A stretch of DNA of 64,000 nucleotides from Salinigranum salinum (GCF_009176545.1 NZ_VTOJ01000001.1:1550001-1614000); one strand, 5' to 3'; shown: positions 51,616-61,582, counted from the first letter of the stretch. Notes: generated by a model from the sequence alone, not told the origin. Made by a program: numbers and translations.

Positions 51616-52458
51616 TCAGTCGCCGGTCGGGGCCGATCGTTCGTCCGGTTCGTCCCGCGGTTCGGTGACGGCTCCGGCGTCGTCGACTTCCTCGACGGTC
51701 CCGACCGCCGCACCGGTCTCGACCGTGCCCCCGTCGTCGACCGCCTCCCGGTCGAGGAAGTTCTCCAGTTCGAGCGACCAGTCGTACGACCGGTAGCGGA
51801 TCTTCGGTGACGCGTCCGCCGGGAGTCGGCCGTCGCGCCGGAGGAGTTCGAGGACGCCCGCCCGCCCGCCGAAATCTCCGTGGTACCAGAGGAGGAGCTG
51901 TGGGACGCGGACGATGCCGGCGTCGAGGTCGTAGTCGACTTCAGTTCCGAGGTATGACTGGCTGGCGAGGGTGAGCTCCTCGTCGAGCCCCTCCCGCGAG
52001 TAGGCGGCGATGGGGGGGCAGCTCGTCGCACCGCAGTTGAGCGCGAAGTGGATCCGTTCGTCGAGTTCCGCGACGCGGTGGGTCCGCTCGAACCGCGACT
52101 GGAGCACTCTCGGGAGGTAGCCGAGCCCGAACACCGTCTTCGACCGGCGGAGGATGCCGTGTTCGATGTCGTTGAGGCTCAGATCGTGACCGGCGACGGT
52201 GACCCGATCGGCGACAAAAAAGCGGACGCGAGCGTCGTATCGCGAGGGGTCGTCGCGGAGTTCGTCCTGCACGGCGGCGTTGTAGACGTTGAGCCAGAAC
52301 GCCGTCCGTGCGTCGTCGTCGGCCAGCGCCGTCGCGAGATCGGTCGAGCTGTAGTCGGCGAACTCCTGCCAGATGGCCGCCGCGGTGTCGGTCTCTCCCG
52401 TGCGGACCGCTCGGAGGAGCGTGGCCGACGCCTCGACAGGGTGCTGGGCGTCACTCAT
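51616..52458 (-). CDS. DUF547-family protein
   Basis: 280 aa from ATG 52456-52458. DUF547 landmarks: TAFWLNVYNAAVQ, LNDIEHGILR, IHFALNCGATSCPPI and AYSREGLDEEL. A Cys-containing GATSCPP motif hints at a thiol (papain-like or transglutaminase-like) fold; function is unknown in the family. The acidic tail of about 45 residues is probably disordered. Confidence 0.85.
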   Translation of the reverse strand: MSDAQHPVEASATLLRAVRTGETDTAAAIWQEFADYSSTDLATALADDDARTAFWLNVYNAAVQDELRDDPSRYDARVRFFVADRVTVAGHDLSLNDIEHGILRRSKTVFGLGYLPRVLQSRFERTHRVAELDERIHFALNCGATSCPPIAAYSREGLDEELTLASQSYLGTEVDYDLDAGIVRVPQLLLWYHGDFGGRAGVLELLRRDGRLPADASPKIRYRSYDWSLELENFLDREAVDDGGTVETGAAVGTVEEVDDAGAVTEPRDEPDERSAPTGD

Positions 52459-52637
52459 GTCCGGTCCTACCGGCTGTCGCCGCATAAGCGGCGCGGGGGC
52501 GTGCATCCCGCACACATCACGTCGACACCACGGGTCGTCGAACGCGCACGATATGCGGAAAGTCGGCACCCGCGTGGTTATCACGGCAGATACGTCGGGG
52601 GAAAGTATTTCAGCCGTTTGCGCCGATACACTGGCAA

Positions 52638-55085
52638 ATGGACCCAGAGATCACCGACACGGTGACAGGGTGGGAGTCTGTCGTCGCAGGGTCGGGGTAC
52701 ACCGGCCTCCGGTCGCTGGCCGACGACGAGTTCTCCGGTGCGGTGACGGCGGGCCTCGCCTGGGCCTTCTTCCTCAACGGGCGAGTCGTCGGCGTCTTCG
52801 ACGGCGAACTCGAGGACTTCTCCGACGCGGATCTCACGGCGTATCGGGCGCCCGATCCAGCGCTCGCGCTCCTGTTCGCCATGCGCGAAACCGGCGGCGA
52901 GACGCGCGGGCAGTACTACACGGAGAAGACGCCGCTCACGGAGGTCGACAGCACGCTGTCGTCCGGGGGGTTCACCGGCTACGTCGAACTCTCCGAGAAC
53001 GTCCTCTCGGGCGACTACTACGTCGTCTACCACGCCGGCGAGTCGATGAGCGTCGCCTTCGTCGGGGCGAGCGGACGGCTCGTGACCGACGACGAGGCGT
53101 TCGATCTCGCCGCCGACGAGGTCGGCATCTACGACGTCAACGCGGTCGACATCAGCGTCGTCGACATTCCCGGTGGCCCGTCGACGGGCGAGACGACCGA
53201 CGACAGCGGGGCCGACCAGTCGGAGAAAAAGGAAGACGGCGCCGGCTGGCGAGGGGAGGGGACGACGGATGACGCGAGCGGTGTCAACGACACCGACGAC
53301 ACCGACGACGCGTCCTCGGAGAGCACGACCGGCCTGGCCGGCGTGACGTTCGAGGACCGCAGCAGTGCAGTCGGGACGGACGCGACCACGGCGGACGCCG
53401 ACGAGTCGGCCGGCCGAACGGAACGCCGGGACGTCGACGACGGGTCGTCACCGGAGCCCGAACCGTCCACGGAGATCGGTTTCGACGGTGAAACCGACGA
53501 CGACGCGGGCCCGTTGGACCACGAGGCAGACGAGATCGACGAGGCCGGCGAGATCGACGAGGCAGACGAGGCCGGCGAGATCGACGAGGCAGACGAGGCA
53601 GACGAGGCAGACGAGGCCGGCGAGATCGACGACGCCGACGACAGGGCAGACGGGGACGGTGTGAGCGGACACGGTGTCGGTGCCGGCGACGAACACGGTG
53701 CGGTCGGTGGCACCGAGGGCGACGATACCGGGGGGATCGGAACGGAGACCAGAAACGGCGCGGGTCGTCGGGCTGGAGCCGACGGGGTCCGAGACGGCGT
53801 CGGTGCCGGAGCGGTGGGCGACGACGCCAGCACCGAGGACACCAGCACGACGGCGGCGGACGGGGAGAACCAGTTCTCCGCGGAGCGACAGTGGCAACAG
53901 ACGCGACGAATCCCCGCGCTCGATCCGGAAGACTCGATGGACTCGGCCGACGGAGCCGTCGGGACCGAGGATGAGACCGGGCCGGCGGGACCGGATCCGG
54001 TCGCACACGACGAGAGATCCACGGACGGCGTCGAAGGACCGGCGGGACGAAACGTCGAGGGAACCGCGAGCGAGCCGGACGCCGGCCCGGCACCGGCCGA
54101 ATCGAGCGCCGACGCCGACACCGAGGCGACGGCCGACGCGATCGAGGAAGAACTCCGGCGCGTCGAGGAGGCGCTCGCGGCGACCGAGACCGAACGGGAC
54201 GAACTCGCCGCGAGAGTCGAAGAGCTCGAGGCACGCCTCGAGACCGTCAGCCGTGAACGCGACGAACACCGCCAGCGGGTGGCGCAACTCGAATCGGAGG
54301 TCGAGCAGCTCCGTGAGTCGATCGATCGGACCGATGCGGGTGGTGGCGGCAGCGGGGACAGCCTCTCTCCCACGGCCGCCCGCGACGGGACGAACCTGTT
54401 CGTCCGGTACCGGAGCAAGGGGAAGCCGACCCTCGAGGACGCGCGCGAGGGCGAGGCCGCACAGGACGACGTCGTCGACAACCTCCGTGTCGAGTACCTG
54501 ACGGCCTTCGACGACGAGACGGCGACGGTCGACGGTGAGCCGTACGAGGCGTTCCTCCACGCGACCACCGAGTGGCAGTTCGTGACCTGGGTCGTCGAGG
54601 AACTGCTGTACGAGATCGGCCGCTCGGGACACCGCGGTGACATGGCGGCGCTGTTCGATCGGATCCCCGAGATCGATCGCGTGCAGTTCAACGGCGAGGT
54701 GCCGGTCACGATCGAGGACGAGACGGGGACGAGCCACGAGAGCCGGACGTTCGATCTGGTGTTCTGGGACTCGATGGGTGACCCGCTGTTCGTCGTGAAC
54801 CTCGACGCCGGCCGGATGGCGACCACCGAGGGGATGGTCGACTCGTTCATCGAGGGGGCCCGGGCGGTCGGGGCGTCGAAAGAGACCCTCGGAGGGGCGT
54901 TCTTCGTCACGACGTCGTACTTCGAGCCGGGGGCGCTCGATGCCGTCGGGGAGGCGACGAGCGGCGGCCTCCTCAGTCGGAGCTCGAAGACGAGCTTCGT
55001 GAAGCTCTCGCGGAAGCAGGGGTACCACCTCTGTCTGGTCGAGGCCCGGGACGGGGAGTTCCACCTGACGGTTCCGGAACTGTAG
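52638..55085 (+). CDS. Large acidic coiled-coil protein (DUF7527-like), possible regulator
   Basis: 815 aa. N-terminal globular domain (about 1-175; WESVVAGSGYTGLRSLADD, DYYVVYHAGESMSVAF), then about 330 residues of acidic low-complexity sequence including DEADEAGEIDE-type repeats (about 295-335). A coiled coil follows (about 500-565; EEELRRVEEALAATETERDE), then a C-terminal globular domain (about 575-815; NLFVRYRSKGKPTLEDA, FDLVFWDSMGDPLFVVNLD, SSKTSFVKLSR) with a PD-(D/E)xK-like feel that I cannot confirm. The architecture is typical of a haloarchaeal family named for its conserved C-terminal domain; function unknown. Confidence 0.75.
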   Translation: MDPEITDTVTGWESVVAGSGYTGLRSLADDEFSGAVTAGLAWAFFLNGRVVGVFDGELEDFSDADLTAYRAPDPALALLFAMRETGGETRGQYYTEKTPLTEVDSTLSSGGFTGYVELSENVLSGDYYVVYHAGESMSVAFVGASGRLVTDDEAFDLAADEVGIYDVNAVDISVVDIPGGPSTGETTDDSGADQSEKKEDGAGWRGEGTTDDASGVNDTDDTDDASSESTTGLAGVTFEDRSSAVGTDATTADADESAGRTERRDVDDGSSPEPEPSTEIGFDGETDDDAGPLDHEADEIDEAGEIDEADEAGEIDEADEADEADEAGEIDDADDRADGDGVSGHGVGAGDEHGAVGGTEGDDTGGIGTETRNGAGRRAGADGVRDGVGAGAVGDDASTEDTSTTAADGENQFSAERQWQQTRRIPALDPEDSMDSADGAVGTEDETGPAGPDPVAHDERSTDGVEGPAGRNVEGTASEPDAGPAPAESSADADTEATADAIEEELRRVEEALAATETERDELAARVEELEARLETVSRERDEHRQRVAQLESEVEQLRESIDRTDAGGGGSGDSLSPTAARDGTNLFVRYRSKGKPTLEDAREGEAAQDDVVDNLRVEYLTAFDDETATVDGEPYEAFLHATTEWQFVTWVVEELLYEIGRSGHRGDMAALFDRIPEIDRVQFNGEVPVTIEDETGTSHESRTFDLVFWDSMGDPLFVVNLDAGRMATTEGMVDSFIEGARAVGASKETLGGAFFVTTSYFEPGALDAVGEATSGGLLSRSSKTSFVKLSRKQGYHLCLVEARDGEFHLTVPEL
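53521..53640 (+). repeat. In-gene acidic 5-aa/11-aa repeats (GAGGCAGAC-type)
   Basis: Short tandem units of GACGAGGC(A/C) coding for D-E-A, arranged as EIDEADEAGEIDE. A slippage-prone tract inside the acidic linker of the preceding gene; length probably varies between strains. Confidence 0.7.
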
Positions 55086-55251
55086 TCGACAGTGTCGGCC
55101 GTCGATGCCGAGGACGCACTACTGCCGGTGAGTCGGTCCGACCGTCACGGCGACGAAAACGGCGACACGCTCGACGGAACGCCGATCCTGTCGGTACGCG
55201 CGGAGGGCTGGGGCTGGACGACCCGGAGATCGATGCGAGTGTGAGGCGAGC

Positions 55252-55557
55252 TCAGGATTCGATTTCGGCCGCGTCCTCGATCTTCATCGACTGGAGCTTC
55301 TGGACGATGTCGTTGAGTTTCTCGTCGAGTTCGTCGACGAACTCCTCGGTGCGTTCTGTCGTGATCGCACCCTGGCTGGACGGCTCGATGAGGTTCTCCT
55401 CCTCGAGGACGCGGAGGGAGTAGCGGACCTTGTGGTGTGGATAGCCGGTCTCGTTGGACATCTTGACGATGCCGATCGGTTCGTTGTCGATGACCATCTT
55501 CAGCACCTGAAGATGTCGCTCCAACATATCCACTTCCTTCTCGAGTCGATCTATCAT
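55252..55557 (-). CDS. Winged-helix regulator with coiled coil
   Basis: 101 aa from ATG 55555-55557. N-terminal coiled coil (IDRLEKEVDMLERHLQVLKM), winged helix (NEPIGIVKMSNETGYPHHKVRYSLRVLEEENLI), then a helical tail. Likely dimeric DNA-binding regulator. AGGTTTTAAACG (55581-55592) carries a minus-strand TATA about 25 nt upstream, consistent with a leaderless transcript. Confidence 0.8.
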   Translation of the reverse strand: MIDRLEKEVDMLERHLQVLKMVIDNEPIGIVKMSNETGYPHHKVRYSLRVLEEENLIEPSSQGAITTERTEEFVDELDEKLNDIVQKLQSMKIEDAAEIES

Positions 55558-56057
55558 GGCATTTGTTAACTTGTCTTTAGAGGTTTTAAACGTTGCCCTC
55601 GAAGCCGGAGGAAAGACGACCGTTCGGTGCAACAGCGTACATCGTGTTAACACTTCTGTCTCTCCTTCGAACAGTGTTGTCGTCCGGCACTTCGCTGGCG
55701 AGGAGCGGTCGTGGTCGTTCGCCGTCCGATGGCCGAAGGGAGACCGCAGCACCAGTAGTGCAGACGCGGCCACGTACTCCCGGAACGGGACGAGGCGCGT
55801 CTCGAGCCGAGTAGTATCGAGAACGGCAGGAAAGCCGCAGGGCCGAGAGCGACCCGACCGACTACCACGGCCGAGTGGCGGGAGTCGTCACGGGGTCTCG
55901 TCCGTGCGTTCACTCGGTTCGGCGGTCCGAACCCCGTCCTCCGAGCGGAGGCGACGAACGCCCCGGCAGTGTCGGCTGTGTGGTCACGGTCGGTCCGTGA
56001 CCGTGTGCTCACCACTCCGCCGGTGTCTTGAAGCGGCTCCCGGCCGTCTACGGTGGC
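55558..56057. promoter_or_regulatory. 500-nt intergenic region between regulator and acetyltransferase
   Basis: Holds the winged-helix gene's TATA (55581-55592). A short plus-strand frame at 55593 begins with a hydrophobic run (ATAYIVLTLLSLLRTVLSS) but then turns into Arg/Ser-rich shadow-like sequence, so I do not call it a gene. CATCGTGTTAACACTTC near 55639-55655 contains the palindrome GTGTTAACAC, a possible operator. Confidence 0.4.
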
Positions 56058-56627
56058 ATGCCACACGTGACGTTCGTCGAGGGGGAGCGCGTCTCACTGC
56101 ACCCCCTCGAGGAGGACGACCTCGCGTTCGTCACAGAGGGAGTCAACCACCCACAGGTGCGCACACCCGTCGGGCAGTCGTTCCCGACGTCGCTCGCGCG
56201 CGAGCGCCGGTACCTCTCGGAGCTGAACGAGCGAACCGACGCGGTCCAGTTGCTCGTCACGGCCGACGGCGACCGGGCGGGCGTCGTCGAACTCGATCCG
56301 ATCGACCGCGAGGCGGGCGTCGCCGACCTCGGCATCTGGATCCACCCCGACCGACACGGTGGTGGGTACGCCCGCGAGGCGATCGAGCTGATGATCGACT
56401 ACGCCTTCTCGGAGCTTCGGGTCCACAAGGTGACGGCGAACGCCTACGCCACCAACACCCCGTCGCGGAAGATGCTCGAAGCCGTCGGGTTCGTCCAGGA
56501 GGGCGTCGGACGCGAGGACGCCTTCTTCGACGGCGAGTACCACGACACACACTACTTCGGCCTGCTCGAACACGAGTGGGACGAACGAACCGGCAGTGGG
56601 GAGGCGGACCCGGAGCGAACGGCGTGA
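56058..56627 (+). CDS. GNAT family N-acetyltransferase (RimJ/RimL type)
   Basis: 189 aa from ATG 56058. FVEGERVSLHPLEEDDLAFV start, ADLGIWIHPDRHGGGYAREA (acetyl-CoA loop, Q/R-x-x-G-x-G/A), then KVTANAYATNTPSRKMLEAV and GFVQEGVGREDAFFDGEY. It transfers acetyl from acetyl-CoA to an amine, possibly a protein N-terminus; substrate unknown. The following regulator gene starts 116 nt downstream. Confidence 0.92.
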   Translation: MPHVTFVEGERVSLHPLEEDDLAFVTEGVNHPQVRTPVGQSFPTSLARERRYLSELNERTDAVQLLVTADGDRAGVVELDPIDREAGVADLGIWIHPDRHGGGYAREAIELMIDYAFSELRVHKVTANAYATNTPSRKMLEAVGFVQEGVGREDAFFDGEYHDTHYFGLLEHEWDERTGSGEADPERTA

Positions 56628-56742
56628 GTCGCTGCGGCTGCGGTCACTCCCTCGGACGGCGACTCCGGTCCGGCCACCGTGTCGCGGGCATACCGTTGAC
56701 GGCATGATTTATCTGCCGGCCGACCGAGGACTCGGCCGAGCG

Positions 56743-58758
56743 ATGGGAACCGAGACGTCTCCGATCGACCTTACGGACGTACTGGCCGTGTTCGAGCGGC
56801 AGGAGCGGCTCGGGACGCCGCTCACCGCCCCCGAAGTCGCCGACCGCCTCGGCTGCGCGCGGCGGACCGCTCACAAGAAGCTCACGCGGCTGTCGGAGCG
56901 GGGCGACCTGTCCACGAAGAAAGTCGGCGCTCGCGGGCGGGTCTGGTGGCGGACCACTCGACGGGGAGCGACGGCGTCCACTACCGACGGGAGGGACGGA
57001 CGGAGCGGCCAAAGCGAGGAACAGACCGGGAGAGCGGACCACGAACGAGCCCTCCGCGAGCTGCACGACGCCAGCCGTCGACTCATGCGGGCCGAGCGGC
57101 ACGAGGCCGTCTGCGACGTCGCCGTCGAGACGGCCCGACGGATCCTCGGACTGTCGCTGTGTGGGCTCTGGGTGTACGAGCCGGGTAGCGAGACGCTCGA
57201 GCCGGTCGCGTGGACCAAACACGGCGTCGAGGAGTACGGTGAGCCGCCGGCGTTCCCCGTCGAGGAGAGCCTCGTCGGGCGGACGTTCCGCGAGGGGAGT
57301 TACCGCGTGTACGACGACGTCACCGCCGAAGAGGAACTGTACGACCCCGAGACGCGCGTCCGGAGCGAACTCGTCCTGCCGCTGGGTACGCACGGCGTGT
57401 TGAACGCGACGTCGCCCGAGGTCGGCGCGTTCGACGCGGTCGACGTCTCGCTGGGACGCATCCTCGCGGCGACCGTCGAGACCGCGCTGGAACGGGCTGA
57501 CCGGCTCGAAGAGCGCCGCGAGCGTCGCCAGGAACTCGAACGCCGGCGCGACGAGCTGGAGACGCTGAACCAGCTCAACACGCTCGTCGAGGAGACCATC
57601 GGAGCGCTCGTCGGTGCGGCGACGCGGGCGGAGATCGAGGACACCGTCTGTGAGCGGCTGGCCGACTCCGCGTTCTACGTCGACGCGTGGATCGTCGAGC
57701 GCGGCCCACACCCCGAGCAGGTCGTGTTGCGGACCAGGGCGCCCGGCGAGACTGACGACGCCTTCCCCACGTCCGGAACGACGATTCCGGGACCGAGTCC
57801 CGCGCTGACCACGCTCGAAGAGGGGACCCTGCAGGTGATCCCCCGAATCGACGGTGACGAGCGGGTGCCGGAGCGACTCCGGAGCGCCGCCCGCTCACGC
57901 GGTGCACGGGCCTGCCTGGTGGTGCCGCTGGCGTACGCGGAGACCGTCTTCGGCGCGCTCGTCGTGCACGCACCGGATCCCGACGGCTTCAGCGACCGCG
58001 AACAGACCGCCTTCGAGACGCTCGGACGGGTGGTGGGCTTCGTCATCAACGCGACGAACAACCGCCAGTTGCTCCTGGGGAACACGGCGGTCGAGCTGGA
58101 GGTCGCCCTCGGGGGGACGGACGCGTGGTTCACGTCGGTCGCCGACCGGCTCGGCGGCACCGTCACCGTCGAGGGACTGGTCCAGGCGGACGGCGACGCG
58201 GGGATCCAGTACGTGCGCGTCGACGGGGTCTCGGGTGACGTCCCGTCGACTCTCGCCGCGACACGGGCCGTCGCGGACGTGCGCGTGCTCGCCACCGAGG
58301 GCGACCAGTGGTTCCTCGAGTGTACGCTCGACGCGGACGGGGCGGGCCTGCGGACGATCGCCGCGTACGGTGCCACCGTTCGGACGGCGCGGGCGAGTGG
58401 GGGAGTCGGACGGGTCACGGCACGGTTCCCGGCGACCACGTCACCGCGCGAGGCCCTGTCCGTCGTCACCGAGGCGTTCCCGTCGGCAGAACTGATCGCG
58501 AAGCGGGTCGTGGACGTCTCCGATCGGTCGGGAACGACGCTCCGCCAGCGGCTCACGGAACGGTGGACCGACAAGCAAGCCCGGGCGCTGCGAGCGGCGT
58601 ACCTCGCCGGCTACTTCGACACCCCCCGGCGGACGACCGGCCGGGAACTCGCTGCGTCGCTCGACATCGCCCCGTCGACGCTCCACCAGCACCTCCAGGC
58701 GGCCCACCGGAAGCTCCTCGCGACCGTGTTCGACGAGCTGTCGGCGGCCGACTCCTGA
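56743..58758 (+). CDS. Bacterio-opsin activator family regulator (HTH, GAF, BAT-linked, HTH_10)
   Basis: 671 aa from ATG 56743; ATGATTTATCTG just upstream may serve as TATA, disfavouring the ATG at 56704. N-terminal helix-turn-helix (TAPEVADRLGCARRTAHKKL). Two GAF-like sensor domains follow (about 110-280 and 310-460; LGLSLCGLWVYEPGSETLE, ACLVVPLAYAETVFGALVV). The BAT-linked domain is about 465-610. C-terminal HTH_10 is about 615-670 (TDKQARALRAAYLAGYFDTP, ASLDIAPSTLHQHL). Senses a small molecule or redox/oxygen state and controls transcription; target unknown. Having HTH at both ends is unusual but seen in this family. Confidence 0.9.
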   Translation: MGTETSPIDLTDVLAVFERQERLGTPLTAPEVADRLGCARRTAHKKLTRLSERGDLSTKKVGARGRVWWRTTRRGATASTTDGRDGRSGQSEEQTGRADHERALRELHDASRRLMRAERHEAVCDVAVETARRILGLSLCGLWVYEPGSETLEPVAWTKHGVEEYGEPPAFPVEESLVGRTFREGSYRVYDDVTAEEELYDPETRVRSELVLPLGTHGVLNATSPEVGAFDAVDVSLGRILAATVETALERADRLEERRERRQELERRRDELETLNQLNTLVEETIGALVGAATRAEIEDTVCERLADSAFYVDAWIVERGPHPEQVVLRTRAPGETDDAFPTSGTTIPGPSPALTTLEEGTLQVIPRIDGDERVPERLRSAARSRGARACLVVPLAYAETVFGALVVHAPDPDGFSDREQTAFETLGRVVGFVINATNNRQLLLGNTAVELEVALGGTDAWFTSVADRLGGTVTVEGLVQADGDAGIQYVRVDGVSGDVPSTLAATRAVADVRVLATEGDQWFLECTLDADGAGLRTIAAYGATVRTARASGGVGRVTARFPATTSPREALSVVTEAFPSAELIAKRVVDVSDRSGTTLRQRLTERWTDKQARALRAAYLAGYFDTPRRTTGRELAASLDIAPSTLHQHLQAAHRKLLATVFDELSAADS

Positions 58759-58814
58759 CGTACCGAACGATTGCGGCATGAGACTATTATTATCTACGAC
58801 AGTACTAACGGTCG

Positions 58815-59180
58815 ATGGCGACGATCGAGCGTTTGAGCCCGGGCCAGTACGCCGAACCGGAACGCGATCACAGGTATCTCTCACTCGAGGAGGCCGGGAC
58901 GGTGTTGGAGTCGCTCTCGTCGGAGACGGCACAGTCGATCGTGGTCGAACTGGGGAGCGAACCGGCGACCCCGACGGAGATCGCCGAGCGGACCGGCACG
59001 TCGATCCAGAACGTCAGCTACCACCTCTCGCGGCTCGAAGACGCCGAGCTGGTGACCGTCGTCGGGACGCGGTACTCCGAGAAGGGTCGGGAGATGAAGC
59101 TGTACGCCTCGGCGGTGACCTCGCTCGTGATCGGCGAGGCGGCCGGCGCTGGTGCGGGCACCGACACCGAGGACGGGTGA
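58815..59180 (+). CDS. ArsR-like winged-helix transcriptional regulator
   Basis: 121 aa. DHRYLSLEEAGTVLESLSSET, then the winged helix PTEIAERTGTSIQNVSYHLSRLEDAELVTVVGTRYSEKGREMKLY. No metal-binding Cys, so not a classic arsenic sensor. ACTATTATTATCTACG at 58784-58799 is a TATA-like element about 25 nt before the ATG. Confidence 0.88.
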   Translation: MATIERLSPGQYAEPERDHRYLSLEEAGTVLESLSSETAQSIVVELGSEPATPTEIAERTGTSIQNVSYHLSRLEDAELVTVVGTRYSEKGREMKLYASAVTSLVIGEAAGAGAGTDTEDG

Positions 59181-59384
59181 ACGGCGGCCGGACAGTCGAG
59201 GAGGGGACGTCATCGGAGGAAGGGGAGACGAGGGAGGAACGAGAGCCGTGGGAGGAGCGTCGAGAAGCGTCGACGGGGAATGGGGGCCGGGGGAGAGGGG
59301 AGAGGAAGGGGCGGCGAGAGACGTCGCCGAACGGCACTGGGCGGTCGAGCGGACACAGGGGGACGGAGGGTCGGCCTCGACGCT

Positions 59385-60446
59385 TTACACGACGAGCGTC
59401 TCGCAGACGGCTTCGAGGATCGCGATGCTCCGATCGTACTCCGCGAGGGCGATCCGCTCGTCGGGCGTGTGGTCGAGATCCGAGTTCCCGGGCCCGTACG
59501 TGACCATCGGGCAGTCCCACGCGTCGGCGTAGAGGTTCATGTCGCTCGTCCCGGTCTTGACGAGGAGGCGCGGATCGCCACCCTGCGCCCTGATGTGCCG
59601 TCGGAACGCCGCCGGGAGCGGCCCCCGCCGGTCGACGAGCACGGGCGGGACCGCGTCCTTCCACGTGATGCTCGCCTCGCCGGCTCCACCGTCGCCGAGC
59701 TGTGACTCGACCGTGTCGCGGACCGCCCCGGCGTCGGCGTCGAGCGGGACGCGGAACTGCACGTCGACGGTGGCTTCGACGGCGATGCCGTCGTCGGTGA
59801 GCCCGCCCGAGAACCGGAGCGGCTTGGCCGTGACGCGCTCCGTGACGGTCGCCCATCGGTCGGTCGAGAACGCCACCTCGATCCGGCCCCACCAGTCGAT
59901 CGCCTCCTCGATAGCGTTCGGCTCCGGTCGCGAGGCGTGGCCCGACGGGGACGTGCCGACGTACGTCCCGGCGAGCAGCCCCCGGTAGCCGAGTGTCACG
60001 GCGTCCCACCCGCTCGGCTCGCCGTTGATCAGCGCCCGCGGCTGGGTGCGCGTCTCGAGCAGGTGTCGCGCGCCACGGGAGTCGTACTCCTCGCCGACGA
60101 CGCCGACGAACGAGACGCCCGTCCGGACGGCCGCGACGGCCATCGCACAGAGCGGTCCCTTCGCGTCGACGGCCCCGCGGCCCCACAACACGCCGTCCTC
60201 GACGCGGACCGGCACGTCGCCGGGGACGGTGTCGACGTGTGAGGTCAGGAGCACCGCGTCGTCACCGGGGGCGTGGACGTTGCCGACCTCGTCGACGAAC
60301 GCCTCGCGGTCGTGGGCAGCGAAGTAGTCGACGAGCAGCGCCGCGGCGGCGTCTTCCTCGCCGGAGACCGAGGGTGTGGCGACGAGTGCCTCCAGCAGCG
60401 CTCGGGGCGTCCTGATCGCGGTCGTGGTCGTGGGATCGCCGGTCAT
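59385..60446 (-). CDS. argE: [LysW]-ornithine/lysine hydrolase (M20 family)
   Basis: 353 aa. M20 metallopeptidase: metal ligands in LLTSHVDTVPG and GAVDAKGPL, catalytic Glu in VVGEEYDSRG, further GEPSGWD and a C-terminal MNLYADAWDCPMVTYGPG. In the LysW carrier pathway it releases ornithine (or lysine) from its LysW carrier protein. Last gene of the arg operon here, overlapping argD by 4 nt. Confidence 0.9.
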   Translation of the reverse strand: MTGDPTTTTAIRTPRALLEALVATPSVSGEEDAAAALLVDYFAAHDREAFVDEVGNVHAPGDDAVLLTSHVDTVPGDVPVRVEDGVLWGRGAVDAKGPLCAMAVAAVRTGVSFVGVVGEEYDSRGARHLLETRTQPRALINGEPSGWDAVTLGYRGLLAGTYVGTSPSGHASRPEPNAIEEAIDWWGRIEVAFSTDRWATVTERVTAKPLRFSGGLTDDGIAVEATVDVQFRVPLDADAGAVRDTVESQLGDGGAGEASITWKDAVPPVLVDRRGPLPAAFRRHIRAQGGDPRLLVKTGTSDMNLYADAWDCPMVTYGPGNSDLDHTPDERIALAEYDRSIAILEAVCETLVV

Positions 60447-61582
60447 AGCGTGAGTCGGTCGGCCACGGCGACGGTGGCGTCCGCGAGTCGGTCGGCGTCG
60501 TCCGTCGAGAGTATCAGCGGCGGGAGGTACCGGAGGACGGTACGACCGGTGGGAATGACGAGCACGCGCTGGTCGAGCGCGAGGTCACGTGCCGCCGCCG
60601 TCGCCCCCGTCTTCACCTCGACGCCGACCAGCAGTCCCCGTCCGCGAACCTCGCGTATCACGTCGCCCAGATCCGTCTCCAGGCGGTCGCGGAGGTGCTG
60701 ACCGACCGACGCGGCGTGGGCAGGGAGCTCCTCGTCGCGGATCGTCCGGAGGGTCTCGGCGGCGGCCGCACACACCACCGGCCCGCCGCTGAAGGTCCCG
60801 CCGTGTGATCCGGGGTTCTCGGCGATCCACTCCCGGACGACGGTCGCCCCGATCGGGAGGCCGTTCGCGAGCCCCTTCGCCGAGGTGAGCACGTCGGGGA
60901 CGACGCCGCTCTCCTCGCAGGCCCACATCCGTCCCGTGCGACCGAGGCCACACTGCACCTCGTCGAGGATCAGTGCCGCACCGACGTCGGTCGCGAGGTC
61001 GCGGGCGGCCTGGAGGTACTCGGGAGACGCGGGGTTGACGCCACCCTCTCCCTGGATCGGTTCGAGGATCACTGCGGCGGTCTCGTCGGTGACGGCGTCG
61101 GTCAGCGCCGCCGTGTCGTCGTAGGGGACGAACGAGACGCCGCCGACGAGCGGCTCGAACCCCTGTTTGTACTCCTGGCTCCACGTCGCCGCGAGCGCGC
61201 CCATCGTGCGCCCGTGGAACCCTCGGATGGCGGCGACGACCTCGCTCCGACCGGTGGCGTGACGGGCGAACTTGATCGCCGCCTCGTTCGCTTCGGTGCC
61301 GGAGTTGCAGAGCCAGACGTAGTCGAGGTCACCGGGTGCGACGTCCGCGAGAAGGTCGTACAGTGCGGTTCGAGCGGCGACCGGGTACGACCCTTGGACG
61401 TAGGTCAACCGGTCGAGCTGGTCGTCGATCGCCGCCCGGACGCCCGGGTGGCGGTGGCCCAGCGGGACGCAGGCGTAGGAGGCACCAGCGTCCACGTACT
61501 CGTTCTCGGCGTCGTCGTACAGATATGGGCCGTCGCCACGGACGAGCCGGATCGGCTTCTCCGAGAAGACGAAGCCGGGCAT
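60443..61582 (-). CDS. argD: [LysW]-aminoadipate/glutamate semialdehyde aminotransferase
   Basis: 379 aa class III PLP aminotransferase. GRLV-type start (PGFVFSEKPIRLVRGDG), cofactor region LCNSGTEANEAAIKFARHATG, DEVQCGLGRTGRMWAC, PLP Lys in LTSAKGLANGLPIGA and SHGGTFSGGPVVCAAA. Converts LysW-bound semialdehyde to LysW-bound ornithine/lysine with glutamate. Its ATG overlaps the stop of the 61-aa repeat ORF, and it overlaps argE downstream. Confidence 0.92.
   Translation of the reverse strand: MPGFVFSEKPIRLVRGDGPYLYDDAENEYVDAGASYACVPLGHRHPGVRAAIDDQLDRLTYVQGSYPVAARTALYDLLADVAPGDLDYVWLCNSGTEANEAAIKFARHATGRSEVVAAIRGFHGRTMGALAATWSQEYKQGFEPLVGGVSFVPYDDTAALTDAVTDETAAVILEPIQGEGGVNPASPEYLQAARDLATDVGAALILDEVQCGLGRTGRMWACEESGVVPDVLTSAKGLANGLPIGATVVREWIAENPGSHGGTFSGGPVVCAAAAETLRTIRDEELPAHAASVGQHLRDRLETDLGDVIREVRGRGLLVGVEVKTGATAAARDLALDQRVLVIPTGRTVLRYLPPLILSTDDADRLADATVAVADRLTL

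Noticed and set aside
53521..53640. Short tandem repeats considered as a CRISPR array
   Set aside because: Units are only a few codons, in frame within a gene, without unique spacers.
55593..55814. Possible small membrane protein starting ATAYIVLTLLSLL
   Set aside because: Only the first 35 residues look hydrophobic, then Arg/Ser-rich shadow sequence; it overlaps the promoter of the regulator and has no RBS or TATA support.
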